From the NCBI GenBank assembly GCA_963749415.1, contig CAVVMG010000001.1, positions 930,001-994,000 on the forward strand: a stretch of 64,000 nt of DNA, read 5' to 3'. This document shows positions 27,112 through 37,034 of the stretch, in pieces; the stretch's first letter is position 1, and each line of letters opens with the position of its first letter. The position numbers and the translations under genes were made by a program. This stretch comes from JALYNX01 sp963749415 (GTDB taxonomy: Bacteria; Actinomycetota; Acidimicrobiia; Spongiisociales; ZC4RG35). The notes beneath the pieces are model-generated. The model did not search any database. It was not told the origin of the DNA and saw only the letters and a program-made list of their open reading frames with translations.

Positions 27112-28580
27112 GCCATGGCCACTTCGTTCACGTTGACCACGGGGAGGGCAATGGTGAAGGTGGTGCCTTCCGACGAGGTCCACACCATGAGCGAGGCGCT
27201 CATCGCCTCCGCCATCAGCTTCGCCATGTACAACCCGAGGCCGGTGCCGGAGCTGCGGCTGTCCTTCTCGAACTTCTCGAAGGCTCGGGGCAGGAACTCT
27301 TCCCGGATCCCCGGACCGTCGTCCGAGACCGATATGTAGATCGCCGGGTCGGGCGAGGAACCCACGGTGATGAGAGGCTCGTGGATCGCCTCGCTGCTGC
27401 AGTGGATGCGGACGTTGCGCGCCCCATGGGTGAATGCGTTGTCCGCGAGAGACGAGCACAGGTTGCGCAGAGTCTGGAGGTCGGTCATCACCATCTGCTC
27501 CGTCCCGTCGCCGTGGCTATCGGACGCGTGGCTCGAGATCACCCTGGCGTGGGACATGGCTACGGCCTCGCAGACCTGAGAGAACGGCACGGGCTGAGGG
27601 CTGAAGGAGAGCCCGCGGTTCTCCACTCTGGCGACGGCCAACAGCTGGTCGATCATGGACTGCAGCCTTCGCCCGTCGTGGACCAGGGCTTCCAGGATTT
27701 CGTCCCGATCCGGACTGTTGGGGTCGCTGATCATCAGCAGCTCGGCACCGGTGACGACGCTGGTCAGCGGAGTCCTCAGCTCGTGGTTGATCATCAGCAC
27801 GAACTCGGCGCGGATCCGGTTCTTCTCCTCGGCCAGGGCCAGCGCCGCCTCGGCACTGCGCCGGGCGGTGTCCAGTTCCGAGTTGTGGGTTTGCAGCGAC
27901 TCGGACTCCTTGCGCAGGAAATCCGATTCGAGAGCCATCTCCCGGTAGCGCTGGATCGACCGGGATCTCCCGATCATGATCAAGAGCGCGGCGAGAGCAA
28001 ACACCACCGCGACCACAGCGAGCTGGATGGTGGGCGTCTGGATGCCGAGTGCCCCAGCCCGACGGGAGAGAAGCGCCGAGATGTCGTAATGCATGAGCAG
28101 CGCCGTTCCGTCTTCGTCGGGCAGCAACGCCATGTAGAGCACATCGCCCGTCTCCCATTCCGTGACGTCGTCGATTACCACCGGCTGATCAACCGGAGCG
28201 GCCACTGCGGCAAACCGCCCCGAGCTCAGTGCGTACTGGAGCACCGGGTTCTCGATCGATGTGCCAACGGCCGGGCCTGACGTGGCAGCCGTGACAGTCC
28301 CCCCGGCATCGACCAGGGCCACGCTTTCGATGTCGAGCGAGTTCCGCAGCCGGCGCACCGCCTCCGCCTCGGAGCCTCCGGCGTCGAGCCAGGCGTCTAT
28401 CTGGCTCAGCCCCCCGCGCGCCTCGTCGTAGAACAACTGGCCCTCACCGATAGGACGGGTCGCTTCACGCTGATAAGCGATGGCAGCGACGGCGACCACG
28501 ATCGAAATGACCGCGAAAACCGCGGTCAACGCGATCCACCACCGGGACGGCCGCGTCCCGTGCGAGCTGCGTGGCGCCAT
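27108..28580 (-). CDS. Membrane histidine kinase with extracytoplasmic sensor domain
   Basis: The product has 490 residues. The first membrane helix is at about 14-36, an extracytoplasmic domain of about 150 residues follows, and the second helix is at about 184-204. A coiled linker leads to HisKA with His266 in INHELRTPL. The HATPase domain has the N-box DNAFTHGA, DDGPGIRE and GTGLGLYMAK. No cognate response regulator is adjacent, so it is an orphan kinase or acts on a regulator elsewhere. Its 3' end overlaps the cupredoxin lipoprotein gene, so the two are likely co-expressed. Confidence 0.92.
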   Translation of the reverse strand: MAPRSSHGTRPSRWWIALTAVFAVISIVVAVAAIAYQREATRPIGEGQLFYDEARGGLSQIDAWLDAGGSEAEAVRRLRNSLDIESVALVDAGGTVTAATSGPAVGTSIENPVLQYALSSGRFAAVAAPVDQPVVIDDVTEWETGDVLYMALLPDEDGTALLMHYDISALLSRRAGALGIQTPTIQLAVVAVVFALAALLIMIGRSRSIQRYREMALESDFLRKESESLQTHNSELDTARRSAEAALALAEEKNRIRAEFVLMINHELRTPLTSVVTGAELLMISDPNSPDRDEILEALVHDGRRLQSMIDQLLAVARVENRGLSFSPQPVPFSQVCEAVAMSHARVISSHASDSHGDGTEQMVMTDLQTLRNLCSSLADNAFTHGARNVRIHCSSEAIHEPLITVGSSPDPAIYISVSDDGPGIREEFLPRAFEKFEKDSRSSGTGLGLYMAKLMAEAMSASLMVWTSSEGTTFTIALPVVNVNEVAMA

Positions 28581-28639
28581 TAGGAGAAAATCGGCCCCGG
28601 GGCACCATCTCTTGAGTCATGAACGGTTTGGAACGAGTC

Positions 28640-30454
28640 TCAGGGCCGTTCGGTGGTGGTGTGCCAGTCGACGAAACGCCCCATCCGCCGGTAGAAATCG
28701 AGCTGTGGCTCGCGATGCAGGAGACCGTGGGCCTCGGTGGGGTAGCTGACGAATTCGAACTGCTTGCCATGGGATTGCAGTGCTTCGAGCAGCTCCTCAG
28801 CTTGCTTGTAGTGGGTCCGGGGGTCCTTCTCCCCGTGGACGAAGAGGAGAGGAACCTCGATGTTGGCTACGTTGAAGATCGGCGAGGCGGCCTGATACAC
28901 CTCTGGTTCGACTTCGGGGTGCCCCAGGAGCCTCAGGAACTCGTCGTGTCCCACCACGTCGGTCTGTTCCCATGAAGTGAACATGTTGTAGTCGCCGTAC
29001 TTGGCCACCCCGCAGACGAACGGGTTGTCTGCCCGGCCGAGGGCGGCCACGGTGAGATAGGCACCGTACGAGGCGCCGAAGATCACGATCCGGTGCGGGT
29101 CGACCCAGTCGAGGCCCGCCAGGTATCGGGCAGCGGCGATGCAATCGTCGGTATCTGCGACCCCGAGTCGGCCATGGTTGGCCCGCTCGAACTCGAGCCC
29201 GTACGTGGTCGAGCCCCGGAAGTTGATCCCCATCCACCCATAGCCCTTCTCGATGAAGTGTTGGGCATGGCCGTCCCACTCCTCACCGTAGAAGGAGGTG
29301 GGGCCGCCGTGGGCGTAGAGGATCACCGGAGCCGGTGCTCCGGTGCCGGCCGGTCGAGTCAAGAAGCCTTCGATCTCGAGGCCGTCCAGCGACGGGAAAG
29401 TCACCCGGTCGAACCCGGCGGGCTCGACGGACGCCAATGCCGGGGGCGTCCCGTCGAAGAGTGCCCGTTGCTCGCCTTCGCCGTCGATGTGAACCAGCCG
29501 GGGCGACGACTCCCACGACTCGTGGGCAGCGACTATTCCATCGCGGACTGCCACCGGCTCGCTCCACACTCCGCCACGACCCATGACTGTGATCTCGCCG
29601 TCGAGATCGACTCGGACCAGGTCGGCCGCACCCCGGTTGTCGGCGGTGGCAACGATGAAGGCTCCGTCAACAGACCACGTGGGGGATCCGAAGTCGAAAT
29701 CGCCAGATGCGAGAGCTCGGTGTTCACCTGTCTCGAGATCGGCGAGAAAGAGAGCCGATCGATCATCGGTCTCCCGGAGGTACACCAACTGGCTGCCATG
29801 GGCCTGGGCCGAGTAGGCGCGGCGATCGGGATGGCCCACGATCGTCCTCCATGATCCATCGGGCTCCACCTGGACCAGGTCGGAACGGTTCATGTCCGAG
29901 CTCGGGTAATAGGTGGCGAGAATCTTCCCGTCACCGGTGACGATGGGATCGATCACCTGGCCTTCTTCGGGCCCGATCAACTTCGGCTGCGCCCCGGCTC
30001 CATCCATGAGCGCAAGTCGAGAGCGCAGTCCCACCTCGACGATGATCACCATGCGACTGTCGTCGACCCAAGCCCCAAGCGAGGCCTTGGTCACCCGGCG
30101 ATCGGTACCGGCGCCCGGATCGACGACTCGGATCCAACCCTCGTCGGCATAGGCGAGCCGCGACCCGTCCGGGGAGAAGACCGGAGCGGCATCGTCCCAG
30201 TAGGCAGCCGGTGCCCGGCCGTTTGTGATCCTCTTCTGTTTGCCGTCGAGATCGATGGACCACATGTCGTAGGTCCCGTCCAGGTCGAGCACAAAGGCAA
30301 CGGTCGACCCGTCCGGCGAGGCAGCCAGGTCATGTGGGCGAGCCATGGCCCAGATCGCCTCGAGGCTCCAGTGGCCGGCGTAGTCGGATCGGGACGATGC
30401 CTGGCTCGGCGCGGCGCCGAACACCTCCCGGCCTATCCACATCACATCGGACAC
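28640..30454 (-). CDS. S9-family prolyl oligopeptidase-like serine peptidase
   Basis: The product has 604 residues. An N-terminal seven-bladed beta-propeller (repeats such as SPDGSTVAFVLDLDG, SPDGSRLAYADEG) covers about the first 350 residues. The C-terminal alpha/beta-hydrolase domain has nucleophile Ser462 in GASYGAY, Asp544 in HGEKDPRTH and His576 in TEAHGL. It hydrolyses short peptides, probably acylaminoacyl- or dipeptidyl-peptidase-like. No signal peptide is visible, so it is cytoplasmic. It is followed on the same strand, after a 10-base gap upstream, by the deacetylase and aminotransferase genes, so a common transcript is possible. Confidence 0.92.
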   Translation of the reverse strand: MSDVMWIGREVFGAAPSQASSRSDYAGHWSLEAIWAMARPHDLAASPDGSTVAFVLDLDGTYDMWSIDLDGKQKRITNGRAPAAYWDDAAPVFSPDGSRLAYADEGWIRVVDPGAGTDRRVTKASLGAWVDDSRMVIIVEVGLRSRLALMDGAGAQPKLIGPEEGQVIDPIVTGDGKILATYYPSSDMNRSDLVQVEPDGSWRTIVGHPDRRAYSAQAHGSQLVYLRETDDRSALFLADLETGEHRALASGDFDFGSPTWSVDGAFIVATADNRGAADLVRVDLDGEITVMGRGGVWSEPVAVRDGIVAAHESWESSPRLVHIDGEGEQRALFDGTPPALASVEPAGFDRVTFPSLDGLEIEGFLTRPAGTGAPAPVILYAHGGPTSFYGEEWDGHAQHFIEKGYGWMGINFRGSTTYGLEFERANHGRLGVADTDDCIAAARYLAGLDWVDPHRIVIFGASYGAYLTVAALGRADNPFVCGVAKYGDYNMFTSWEQTDVVGHDEFLRLLGHPEVEPEVYQAASPIFNVANIEVPLLFVHGEKDPRTHYKQAEELLEALQSHGKQFEFVSYPTEAHGLLHREPQLDFYRRMGRFVDWHTTTERP

Positions 30455-30464
30455 CTGCCCCTCC

Positions 30465-31523
30465 TCAGGTCTCGAAGGCGGTCAAGATAGACATGACGTC
30501 CTGGCCCAACGAGGCAAGGTGATAGCCGCCTTCCTGGATCATGACTGTGGGAAGGCCGAGCGAGGCGATGACCCGGCCCGCATTCTCGAACCCTTCGTTG
30601 GTCACCTGGAGCGGGCTCTCGGGATCCGAGGCCCCTGCATCCACGCCCAACGAGACCACCAGCGCTTCGGCGCCCAGCCCGTCCACCCACTCGCAAGCCT
30701 GAGCCAACTTGTCCGCGAATACGCCGTCGCCCGAACCGGGAGCCATGGGCAGGTTGAGGTTGGCGCCGCGGCCCGCACCGAGCCCGATCTCGTCCTCGAA
30801 CCCGCACCAGTGGGGAAACCAGCCCTCTCCGGGATCGACATGTGTCGACACGTAGGCGACCTCGGATCGTTCGTAGAAGATCTCCTGGGTCCCGTTCCCA
30901 TGGTGGGCGTCGATGTCGAGGATGGCGACCCGATCCACCCCACTCCGAATCAGCCACTGCGCGGAAACCGCGGCGCTGTTCAGGTAGCAGGATCCTCCGA
31001 AGTACCGGCTCCCGGCGTGGTGCCCTGGTGGCCTGACCGGCGCATACGCAGCCGGGGCGCCGTCGCGGACCAGTCCCGCGGCCGTCAGGGCGCCATCGAC
31101 GGCGGCGCGGGCACCCTCATAGGTCCCGGGGCCGATGACCGTTGCAGTGTCCATGCAATACACGCCGGCCATGGCCGCCCGGCTCCTCGGCATCCGCACC
31201 GGATAGTGCCGGACGGCCGCGGGATGGGGAAAGGCGTAGGCCACAACCCGATCGACTCCGGGGTCCTCGTGGTACCCGGCTTCGATCCACCGCGTATGGG
31301 CCGTCTCCAGGTAGTCGATCATCCCCTTCTCGTGGACGGCCTCGACATGGCTTCGATCCTGGGCCTCGGCCTCGACGATCGGAATGCCTGCCTGCTCCAA
31401 TGCGCTCTTGAGAATGAGGGCCCGGTCGGCTTCCTCGTCGCCCGGTAGGCGGGCGCCGACCCACACCAGCCAGTTGGCGTCATGTGCCAGATATCCCTCC
31501 GACCAGACCGCGGTCAGCGTCAT
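30465..31523 (-). CDS. Histone deacetylase-family amidohydrolase (acetylpolyamine-type)
   Basis: The product has 352 residues with an arginase/deacetylase fold. PPGHHA holds the paired His168-His169, zinc ligands Asp205 and His207 are in DIDAHHGNG, the third ligand is probably Asp295 in GVDAGASDP, and the catalytic Tyr334 is in EGGYH. Bacterial members remove acetyl groups from polyamines, acetoin-related substrates or lysine side chains. Its ATG overlaps the stop of the class III aminotransferase, which would supply or consume an amine, so a polyamine or diamine catabolic pair is likely. Confidence 0.9.
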   Translation of the reverse strand: MTLTAVWSEGYLAHDANWLVWVGARLPGDEEADRALILKSALEQAGIPIVEAEAQDRSHVEAVHEKGMIDYLETAHTRWIEAGYHEDPGVDRVVAYAFPHPAAVRHYPVRMPRSRAAMAGVYCMDTATVIGPGTYEGARAAVDGALTAAGLVRDGAPAAYAPVRPPGHHAGSRYFGGSCYLNSAAVSAQWLIRSGVDRVAILDIDAHHGNGTQEIFYERSEVAYVSTHVDPGEGWFPHWCGFEDEIGLGAGRGANLNLPMAPGSGDGVFADKLAQACEWVDGLGAEALVVSLGVDAGASDPESPLQVTNEGFENAGRVIASLGLPTVMIQEGGYHLASLGQDVMSILTAFET

Positions 31524-32827
31524 CGCAGGGTTTCCAGGGAGAGGCTGAGCCGGTCGACGATCAGGTCGACCTCATCGTCGAGGATCGTGAGTGGCGGCCC
31601 GATCAACAAGTAATCACCGTTGGTGCCATCGGCATTCCCGGTGGACGGGTAGAGGAGCAATCCATTCTCTTTGGCGACTCCAACGATTCTCTCCGCCACC
31701 CGCGCCGGCCTGTCGTACGGCATCTTGCTCGTCCGGTCCTCCACCAATTCGACGCAGGCGAAGAGCCCGAGCCCGCGAACGTCACCCACTCGGGGGTGGT
31801 CACCCAGTGCTCGTCGCAGCCCTGTGAGGAGGCGTTCCCCCTGTGTGCGTGACCGGTCGATCAACCGAAGGCTTTTTATTCGGTCCAGAACGGCGAGTCC
31901 GACCGCCGCTCCTACCGGGTGATGGGACCAGGTGAAACCGTGGATGAGGCCACCACCCTCGCTGATCGTGTCATGGACTTCTCCGGAGCTCACCGCCAGA
32001 CCAATCGGCCAGTACCCGCTGGAGGCGCCCTTTGCTGCCACCAGGAGGTCGGGCTCTAGGTCGTAGTGATCACCGGCGAACCATTCACCGGTTCTCCCGA
32101 AGCCGGTCATCACCTCGTCGGCGATGATCAGGATCCCGTGGCGACGGCAGATCTCGGCAATCATCGCCCAGTAGCCATCGGGCGGGACCGCGGCTCCGCT
32201 GGCGGCGCCGCCAATCGGCTCCGCGACGAAGGCGGCTACCCGATCAGGCCCGACCTCCCGGATCGTCGACTCCAACGCCCCGGCGTGCCACGCCGCGCAC
32301 TGCTCGGGATGACCAGGGTTCGGGCACCGGTACTCGCTGACCCCAGGGACCCGCACCGTCTGTCCGAGCCAGGGCGCATAGGGGCGGCGCAGGGGCTCGC
32401 GCCCCGACACGTCGAGGGCGCCCCGCGTGTTGCCGTGGTACGACGAGCCACGAGCGACGATCACCGAGCGCTCCGGGCGCCCTGCAGCGAGGTGGTAGGC
32501 CCGCGCCATCTTGAGAGCGGTTTCCATCGCTTCCGAGCCCCCGGACACCGGGTAGACCCGCGCCTCCGCCATCGGCACCAGCTCGGCGACCTCAGCGGCG
32601 TACGCCTCCTGCGCCTCGGTGGTGAAAGCCGAACCATGGACGTAGGACAAGGTCGCCACCTGTGCCGAGATCACCTCGGCGACACCGGCATCGCCGTGTC
32701 CGATCCCGACCACGATCGCCCCGCCGGCAGCATCCAGGTACTGCTTTCCATCGCTGTCGGTTATCCAGGCGCCACTCGCGGAGACGGCAGTCGGCAATCC
32801 CACGCCGCGGGCAAACACCGAGCTCAT
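31520..32827 (-). CDS. Class III PLP-dependent aminotransferase
   Basis: The product has 435 residues from the ATG at 32827, where the family-typical N-terminus begins; the open frame continues upstream without homology. The PLP Lys266 is in LLVAAKGASSGYWPIG and Asp237 in ADEVMTGFGRTG contacts the pyridine nitrogen. SGGSEAMETALKMARAYH is the phosphate-binding region. The family transfers omega-amino groups of diamines, GABA or beta-alanine to 2-oxoacids. It is translationally coupled to the deacetylase gene and divergent from the P1 peptidase gene. Confidence 0.92.
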   Translation of the reverse strand: MSSVFARGVGLPTAVSASGAWITDSDGKQYLDAAGGAIVVGIGHGDAGVAEVISAQVATLSYVHGSAFTTEAQEAYAAEVAELVPMAEARVYPVSGGSEAMETALKMARAYHLAAGRPERSVIVARGSSYHGNTRGALDVSGREPLRRPYAPWLGQTVRVPGVSEYRCPNPGHPEQCAAWHAGALESTIREVGPDRVAAFVAEPIGGAASGAAVPPDGYWAMIAEICRRHGILIIADEVMTGFGRTGEWFAGDHYDLEPDLLVAAKGASSGYWPIGLAVSSGEVHDTISEGGGLIHGFTWSHHPVGAAVGLAVLDRIKSLRLIDRSRTQGERLLTGLRRALGDHPRVGDVRGLGLFACVELVEDRTSKMPYDRPARVAERIVGVAKENGLLLYPSTGNADGTNGDYLLIGPPLTILDDEVDLIVDRLSLSLETLR

Positions 32828-32903
32828 CGTGGCTGGGACGGGATCATCGGGCCTGGACGATACGCCCCGAGGTACCGTGCCGATCTGAAAGGGCGGTGAC
32901 GAA

Positions 32904-33972
32904 GTGGTCAGGCTGAGGGATCTCGGTGAGGGTATTGGCACCCTCCGACCCGGCCCGGCCAACGCCATCACTGACGTGTCAGGAGTCCTCGTCGGGCACC
33001 AAACGGTCATTCGCGACGAGCCCACCGTCATCCGCACCGGGGTGACCATGATCGTTCCCCGAGAGGGTGCGATCTGGACCGATTACGCCTACGCCGGGTC
33101 GTTTGCGTTCAACGGAAACGGCGAGATGACCGGTCTCCCATGGGTCGAGGAGTCGGGCATGCTCGGTTCCCCAATTGGCTTGACCAGCACCTTTCAGGTC
33201 GGCTTGGTCCGTGACTTCCTCGCCAAGGAATCGGTCCGGGTCGGAGTTGTCGATGACTTCATGCTCCCCGTGGTCGGCGAGACCTGGGACGGCTGGCTCA
33301 GCGACGGGGCGGCGTTCCCCCTCACCGATGACGATGCCGAGGCTGCTCTTCGATCTGCGGTTGGCGGCGCGGTGGTCGAGGGCGCCGCAGGTGGTGGCAC
33401 CGGGATGATCTGTCACGACTTCAAGTCAGGAATCGGGACCTCGTCGCGGGTGGTCGAGATCTTTGGGCGTGAATACACGGTTGGGGTCCTGGTTCAGTCC
33501 AACTACGGGAGCAGGGAGGACCTCCGCATCCGGGGGATTCCCGTCGGGCGGTTGATCGACACCGCGATGGTTCCATCACCCTGGGACGAGGCGCCAAACG
33601 GGGGCTCGATCATCGCGATCATCGCCACCGACGCTCCCGCTGCTGCCTGTCCAATGCAAGAGGTTGGCGAGGCGGGCCACCGTCGGCCTGGCCCGCACCG
33701 GGGGTTACGGTCACGATTCGAGCGGGGACCTGTTCCTCGCCTTTTCGACCGGCAACCACCTGGAAGAGCGGCCGGGCCGGCTGCGTGAGGTCAACTCGCT
33801 GCCCAACGAGTCGATGGACCCGCTGATCCACGCGGTTGCCGACGCCACCGAAGAGTCGATCGTGAATGCCATGTTCGCTGCGGAGACGATGACCGGGCGG
33901 CTGGGCCGGGTCGCACATGAAATCCCGGTCGAGCGGGTCAGGGAGATACTGGACGGCGCGCCGATGTCGTAG
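32904..33972 (+). pseudogene. P1/S58-family aminopeptidase (DmpA-like), frameshifted as read
   Basis: The N-terminal part NAITDVSGVLVGHQTVI, GEMTGLPWVEESGML, GAAGGGTGMICHDFKSGIGTSSRVV and VLVQSNYGSREDLRI is the DmpA/L-aminopeptidase D-Ala-esterase family. After IATDAP the frame is lost. Skipping one C near 33640 gives LLPVQCKRLARRATVGLARTGGYGHDSSGDLFLAFSTGN, the family's autoproteolysis and active-site region; the nucleophile is probably the second Ser of DSSGD. Family members self-cleave before that Ser and release N-terminal residues from peptides. Restored length is about 355 residues, which is normal. Confidence 0.85.
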
Positions 33973-33985
33973 CCGATTCGGCGAG

Positions 33986-35381
33986 TCAATCTGATGGGTC
34001 TCCGGCTGCCGTCGCGGTCGGGAGATGCAGGGGGAGTCGGGCCCGGAACGTGGTGCCGTCGGGACCGGTGTCGAAGTCGAGTTGTCCCCCGTGGCGGGCC
34101 ACGATGGAATGCACGGTGGCCAGGCCCAGGCCGGTTCCCTGCCCTGGCTCCTTCGTGGTGAAGAAGGGGTCGAAAATCCTGGAGGCGACGTCGTCGGGTA
34201 TCCCCGAGCCGGTGTCGCCGACGGTGACCACGACTCCATCACCAGTCGTTCTGTGCCGTGATCGTCAAGGACCCCGTGCCACCCATGGCGAATATGGCGT
34301 TGTCGACGAGGTTGATCCAGACCTGGCTCAGCTCTGCACCGTATGCCTCGATCGAAGGCAGGTCCGGGTCATAGTCCTTCTCCACCTTGATCCCGGTCTT
34401 CAACTTGTGCTTGAGGAGGACCAACGCATTGTCGATCGACGCCCGGACATCGACAGACTGCACCGAGCCCTGGTCGAGGTAGGAGAACTCCTTCACCGCC
34501 TGGATCAGCTCCGACACTCGATCAGCCCCGATCTTCACCTCTTTGGATACCTGAATCCCCAACAGCCGGAGCCCGAGCCAGCGGAGGAGATCCGCCCGGC
34601 TCTCGGGATCGGCGCCTTCGGCCACCTCCCCCAACGATTCGACCGTCCACCCGGTGTCGAGCAGAGGTGGCGCCAACTCCCATGCGTCCTTGACCCCTTG
34701 CTCTGAGAGCCAGTCTCCGAGCGTGTCTTCGGCGTCGGCCCGGGCCACGGCACTCATCTCCTCCTCGGCTGCCTCCGGCGGGTGCTCCTCGGGGAGAGGG
34801 ATCGCCCTCGCGGACAACCTGCGTGCGGTGTCTCCGAGGTTTTCGATGATCGCGCCGCTGGCATTGGTGCCATGCCGGACCGCCGCCATCGGGTTGTTGA
34901 GCTCGTGCATCAAGCCGGCCGCCATCCGCCCCAGGCCCGCCATGCGCTCCTCGCTCCGGACCAGGCTCTCGGTCTCCCTGAGCCGGGAGGTGACCATCCT
35001 CAGCATCTTCAGGACCAATGTCGGGTTCTCCAGGAGCTCGCCGAATGTCTCCGACGGGACCTTTATGTACTCCACATCGGTGAGGGCAGTGACGCTGGCG
35101 ATCCGGGGCACGTCGTCGAGGAGTGAGATCTCGCCCAGCACCTCACCCGCCCCAACCCTCGCCACCGAGATCACCCGACCCCCGCTGAGCTTGGTCACTT
35201 CCAGCTCCCCGCCAGTGACCACGTAGAGCCCGTCGCTCCGTGAGCCCTCTTCGATGATGACCTCTCCCGGCGGTGCATGCAGCTGTTCGGAGGCGATGCA
35301 GACTCTCAACAGCAAGCTCTCGGGGAGGTCGGCGAAGTAGGGCAGCTTCTTCAGCTGCTCGAAGATCGTGTTCTCGTTCAC
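33986..35381 (-). pseudogene. cNMP-binding-domain histidine kinase, frameshifted as read
   Basis: From the GTG at 35381 the protein has a cyclic-nucleotide-binding (CAP_ED) domain at about 10-125 (GEVIIEEGSRSDGLYVVTGG, GEVLGEISLLDDVPR). A short coiled segment leads to a HisKA-like region with His159 in GLMHELNNPMAAV. The ATP-binding domain begins with LVDNAIFAM, but the frame ends at NDW. One extra base near 34240 separates it from GDGVVVTVGDTGSGIPDD and the GTGLGLATV G2 box in the next frame, down to 33986. There are no membrane helices, so it is cytosolic. The GTG overlaps the stop of the receiver-TrxR-like gene. Confidence 0.85.
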
Positions 35382-37030
35382 AGGGCGGCCAGGTGCTCGT
35401 GGATGAAGCGCACAGCCATCGCCCCCTCCCCGGTCGAGGAGGCGACCCGCTTCACGGATCCATGCCGCACATCGCCTGCAACGAAGATCCCCGGCACCGA
35501 AGTTTCGAAGGGGAGAGGGGACCTCTGGAGATTCCAGCCCTTGGGGTGAGGTCCGCAATCGGAGCCGGAGAGGATGAATCCCCGATCGTCGCGGTCCACA
35601 TCGGCTCCTACCCAGTCGGTCCGCGCCGACTGCCCGATGAAGATGAACACCGCGCCAGCGGGAACCACCTCTGTTTCGCCGCTGTCGAGGTCCTTGAGGA
35701 CCAACTCCTCGAGGTGGGTGTCACCTCGGGCCTCGACGAGCTGGGACCGATAACGGACGAAGATGTTGTCCTCTGCCGAGATCGCATCGATCAGGTATTG
35801 CGACATGAAGTCGGCCAACGTCTCGCCCCGGACCAGGATGGTGACGCTGGACCCGAAATGATTGAGGAACATGGCTGCCTGTCCGGCGGAGTTCCCGGCA
35901 CCAATGATGAACATGGGCTCGTCGCGGTGGGCGGCACCTTCGATGCGGGAAGTCCCGTAGTAGACACCGGCACCGGTCAGGTCTTCGACACCCGGGGAAT
36001 CGAGCCTGGTGTACGAGACCCCGGTGGTGATCAGCAGAGCCTTGGTGCTGACCTCGGTCCCGTCGCTGAAACCGACGGTGCGGAACGGGTCGTTCCTGGT
36101 CACGGAGACCACTTCCGCCGGGGTCAAGATCTCGGCCCCGAACCGCGTCGCCTGGGTGACAGCCCGTCGGGCCAAATCGCTGCCACTGACGCCTTTCGGA
36201 AACCCCAGGTAGTTCTCGATGCGCGAGCTCTGCCCCGCCTGGCCGCCGGGGGCTTCGCTCTCCACCAGAAGGGTGGTCAGACCTTCCGAGGCGCCGTAGA
36301 CGGCAGCGGCAAGACCGGCGGGACCGGCCCCGACGATGACGAGGTCATACGAAGGCTGGGCGGCCTGGGTCTTGAGCCCGATCGCTCCGGCGATGTCCGA
36401 CAGCGACGGCTGGATCAAGGAGGTTCCGTCCGGCATCAGGACAACCGGGAGCAATGCTGTACCGGCGCCGACATCTCCGAGGAGGACCTCGGCCTCCTCA
36501 TCGGTCCCCACGTCCAAGGACCGGTAGGGGACCTGGTTCCGGGCGAGAAAGGCCCTGGCCTCGTGGGTGGCCCGCCCCCAGCGATTCCCTATCACCGTTA
36601 TCCCTTCGAACCGGGGCACGAACCCGGCCCACCAGTCCTCGAGGAGGTCGTCAACGATCGGGTACAACCTCTCCTCAGGCGGGTCCCAGGGCTTCATGAT
36701 GTAGTGGTCGAGGGAGACCTCGTTGATCGCTGCGATCGCCGCCTCGGTGTCGGCATATGCGGTGAGCAGGGCCCTCTTCGCATCCGGGATCCGATCGATG
36801 GTCTGCGCCAGGAACTGGATCCCGGTCATCTCTGGCATGCGCTGATCGACCAGAAGAAGGGCTATCGGCTCGTTGCGCAGGTTCAGCTCGCGGACCGCCT
36901 CCAGTGCTTCTGCCCCTGAGGCCGCCGCGACCACCCGGTAGTCCTCGCCGTACTGGCGCCGGAGGTCCCTCTGCACCGCGCGCAGGACCTCCTGGTCATC
37001 GTCGACGGTGAGAATTACGGGCTTGGGCAT
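35378..37030 (-). CDS. Fused response-regulator receiver / thioredoxin-reductase-like flavoprotein
   Basis: The product has 550 residues. The receiver domain (1-125) has Asp62 in LLVDQRMPEMTG and Lys113. A thioredoxin-fold segment follows at about 143-215 (VIGNRWGRATHEARAFL, LPVVLMPDG) without cysteines. The TrxR-like flavoprotein has FAD motif GAGPAG (234-239), PGGQAGQSSRIENYLGFP and NADPH motif GAGNSAG (377-383). The redox-active CxxC expected near 358-366 is replaced by YYGTSRIEG, and the whole protein has only one Cys, near the C-terminus. It cannot be a classical thioredoxin reductase. It is coupled upstream to a UBP zinc finger and downstream to a cNMP-binding kinase. Confidence 0.92.
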   Translation of the reverse strand: MPKPVILTVDDDQEVLRAVQRDLRRQYGEDYRVVAAASGAEALEAVRELNLRNEPIALLLVDQRMPEMTGIQFLAQTIDRIPDAKRALLTAYADTEAAIAAINEVSLDHYIMKPWDPPEERLYPIVDDLLEDWWAGFVPRFEGITVIGNRWGRATHEARAFLARNQVPYRSLDVGTDEEAEVLLGDVGAGTALLPVVLMPDGTSLIQPSLSDIAGAIGLKTQAAQPSYDLVIVGAGPAGLAAAVYGASEGLTTLLVESEAPGGQAGQSSRIENYLGFPKGVSGSDLARRAVTQATRFGAEILTPAEVVSVTRNDPFRTVGFSDGTEVSTKALLITTGVSYTRLDSPGVEDLTGAGVYYGTSRIEGAAHRDEPMFIIGAGNSAGQAAMFLNHFGSSVTILVRGETLADFMSQYLIDAISAEDNIFVRYRSQLVEARGDTHLEELVLKDLDSGETEVVPAGAVFIFIGQSARTDWVGADVDRDDRGFILSGSDCGPHPKGWNLQRSPLPFETSVPGIFVAGDVRHGSVKRVASSTGEGAMAVRFIHEHLAAL

Positions 37031-37034
37031 CTGA

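Noticed and set aside
35273..36919. A 548-codon plus-strand open frame opposite the receiver-TrxR-like gene
   Set aside because: The minus strand encodes intact receiver, FAD and NADPH motifs; the plus-strand product has no recognisable fold.
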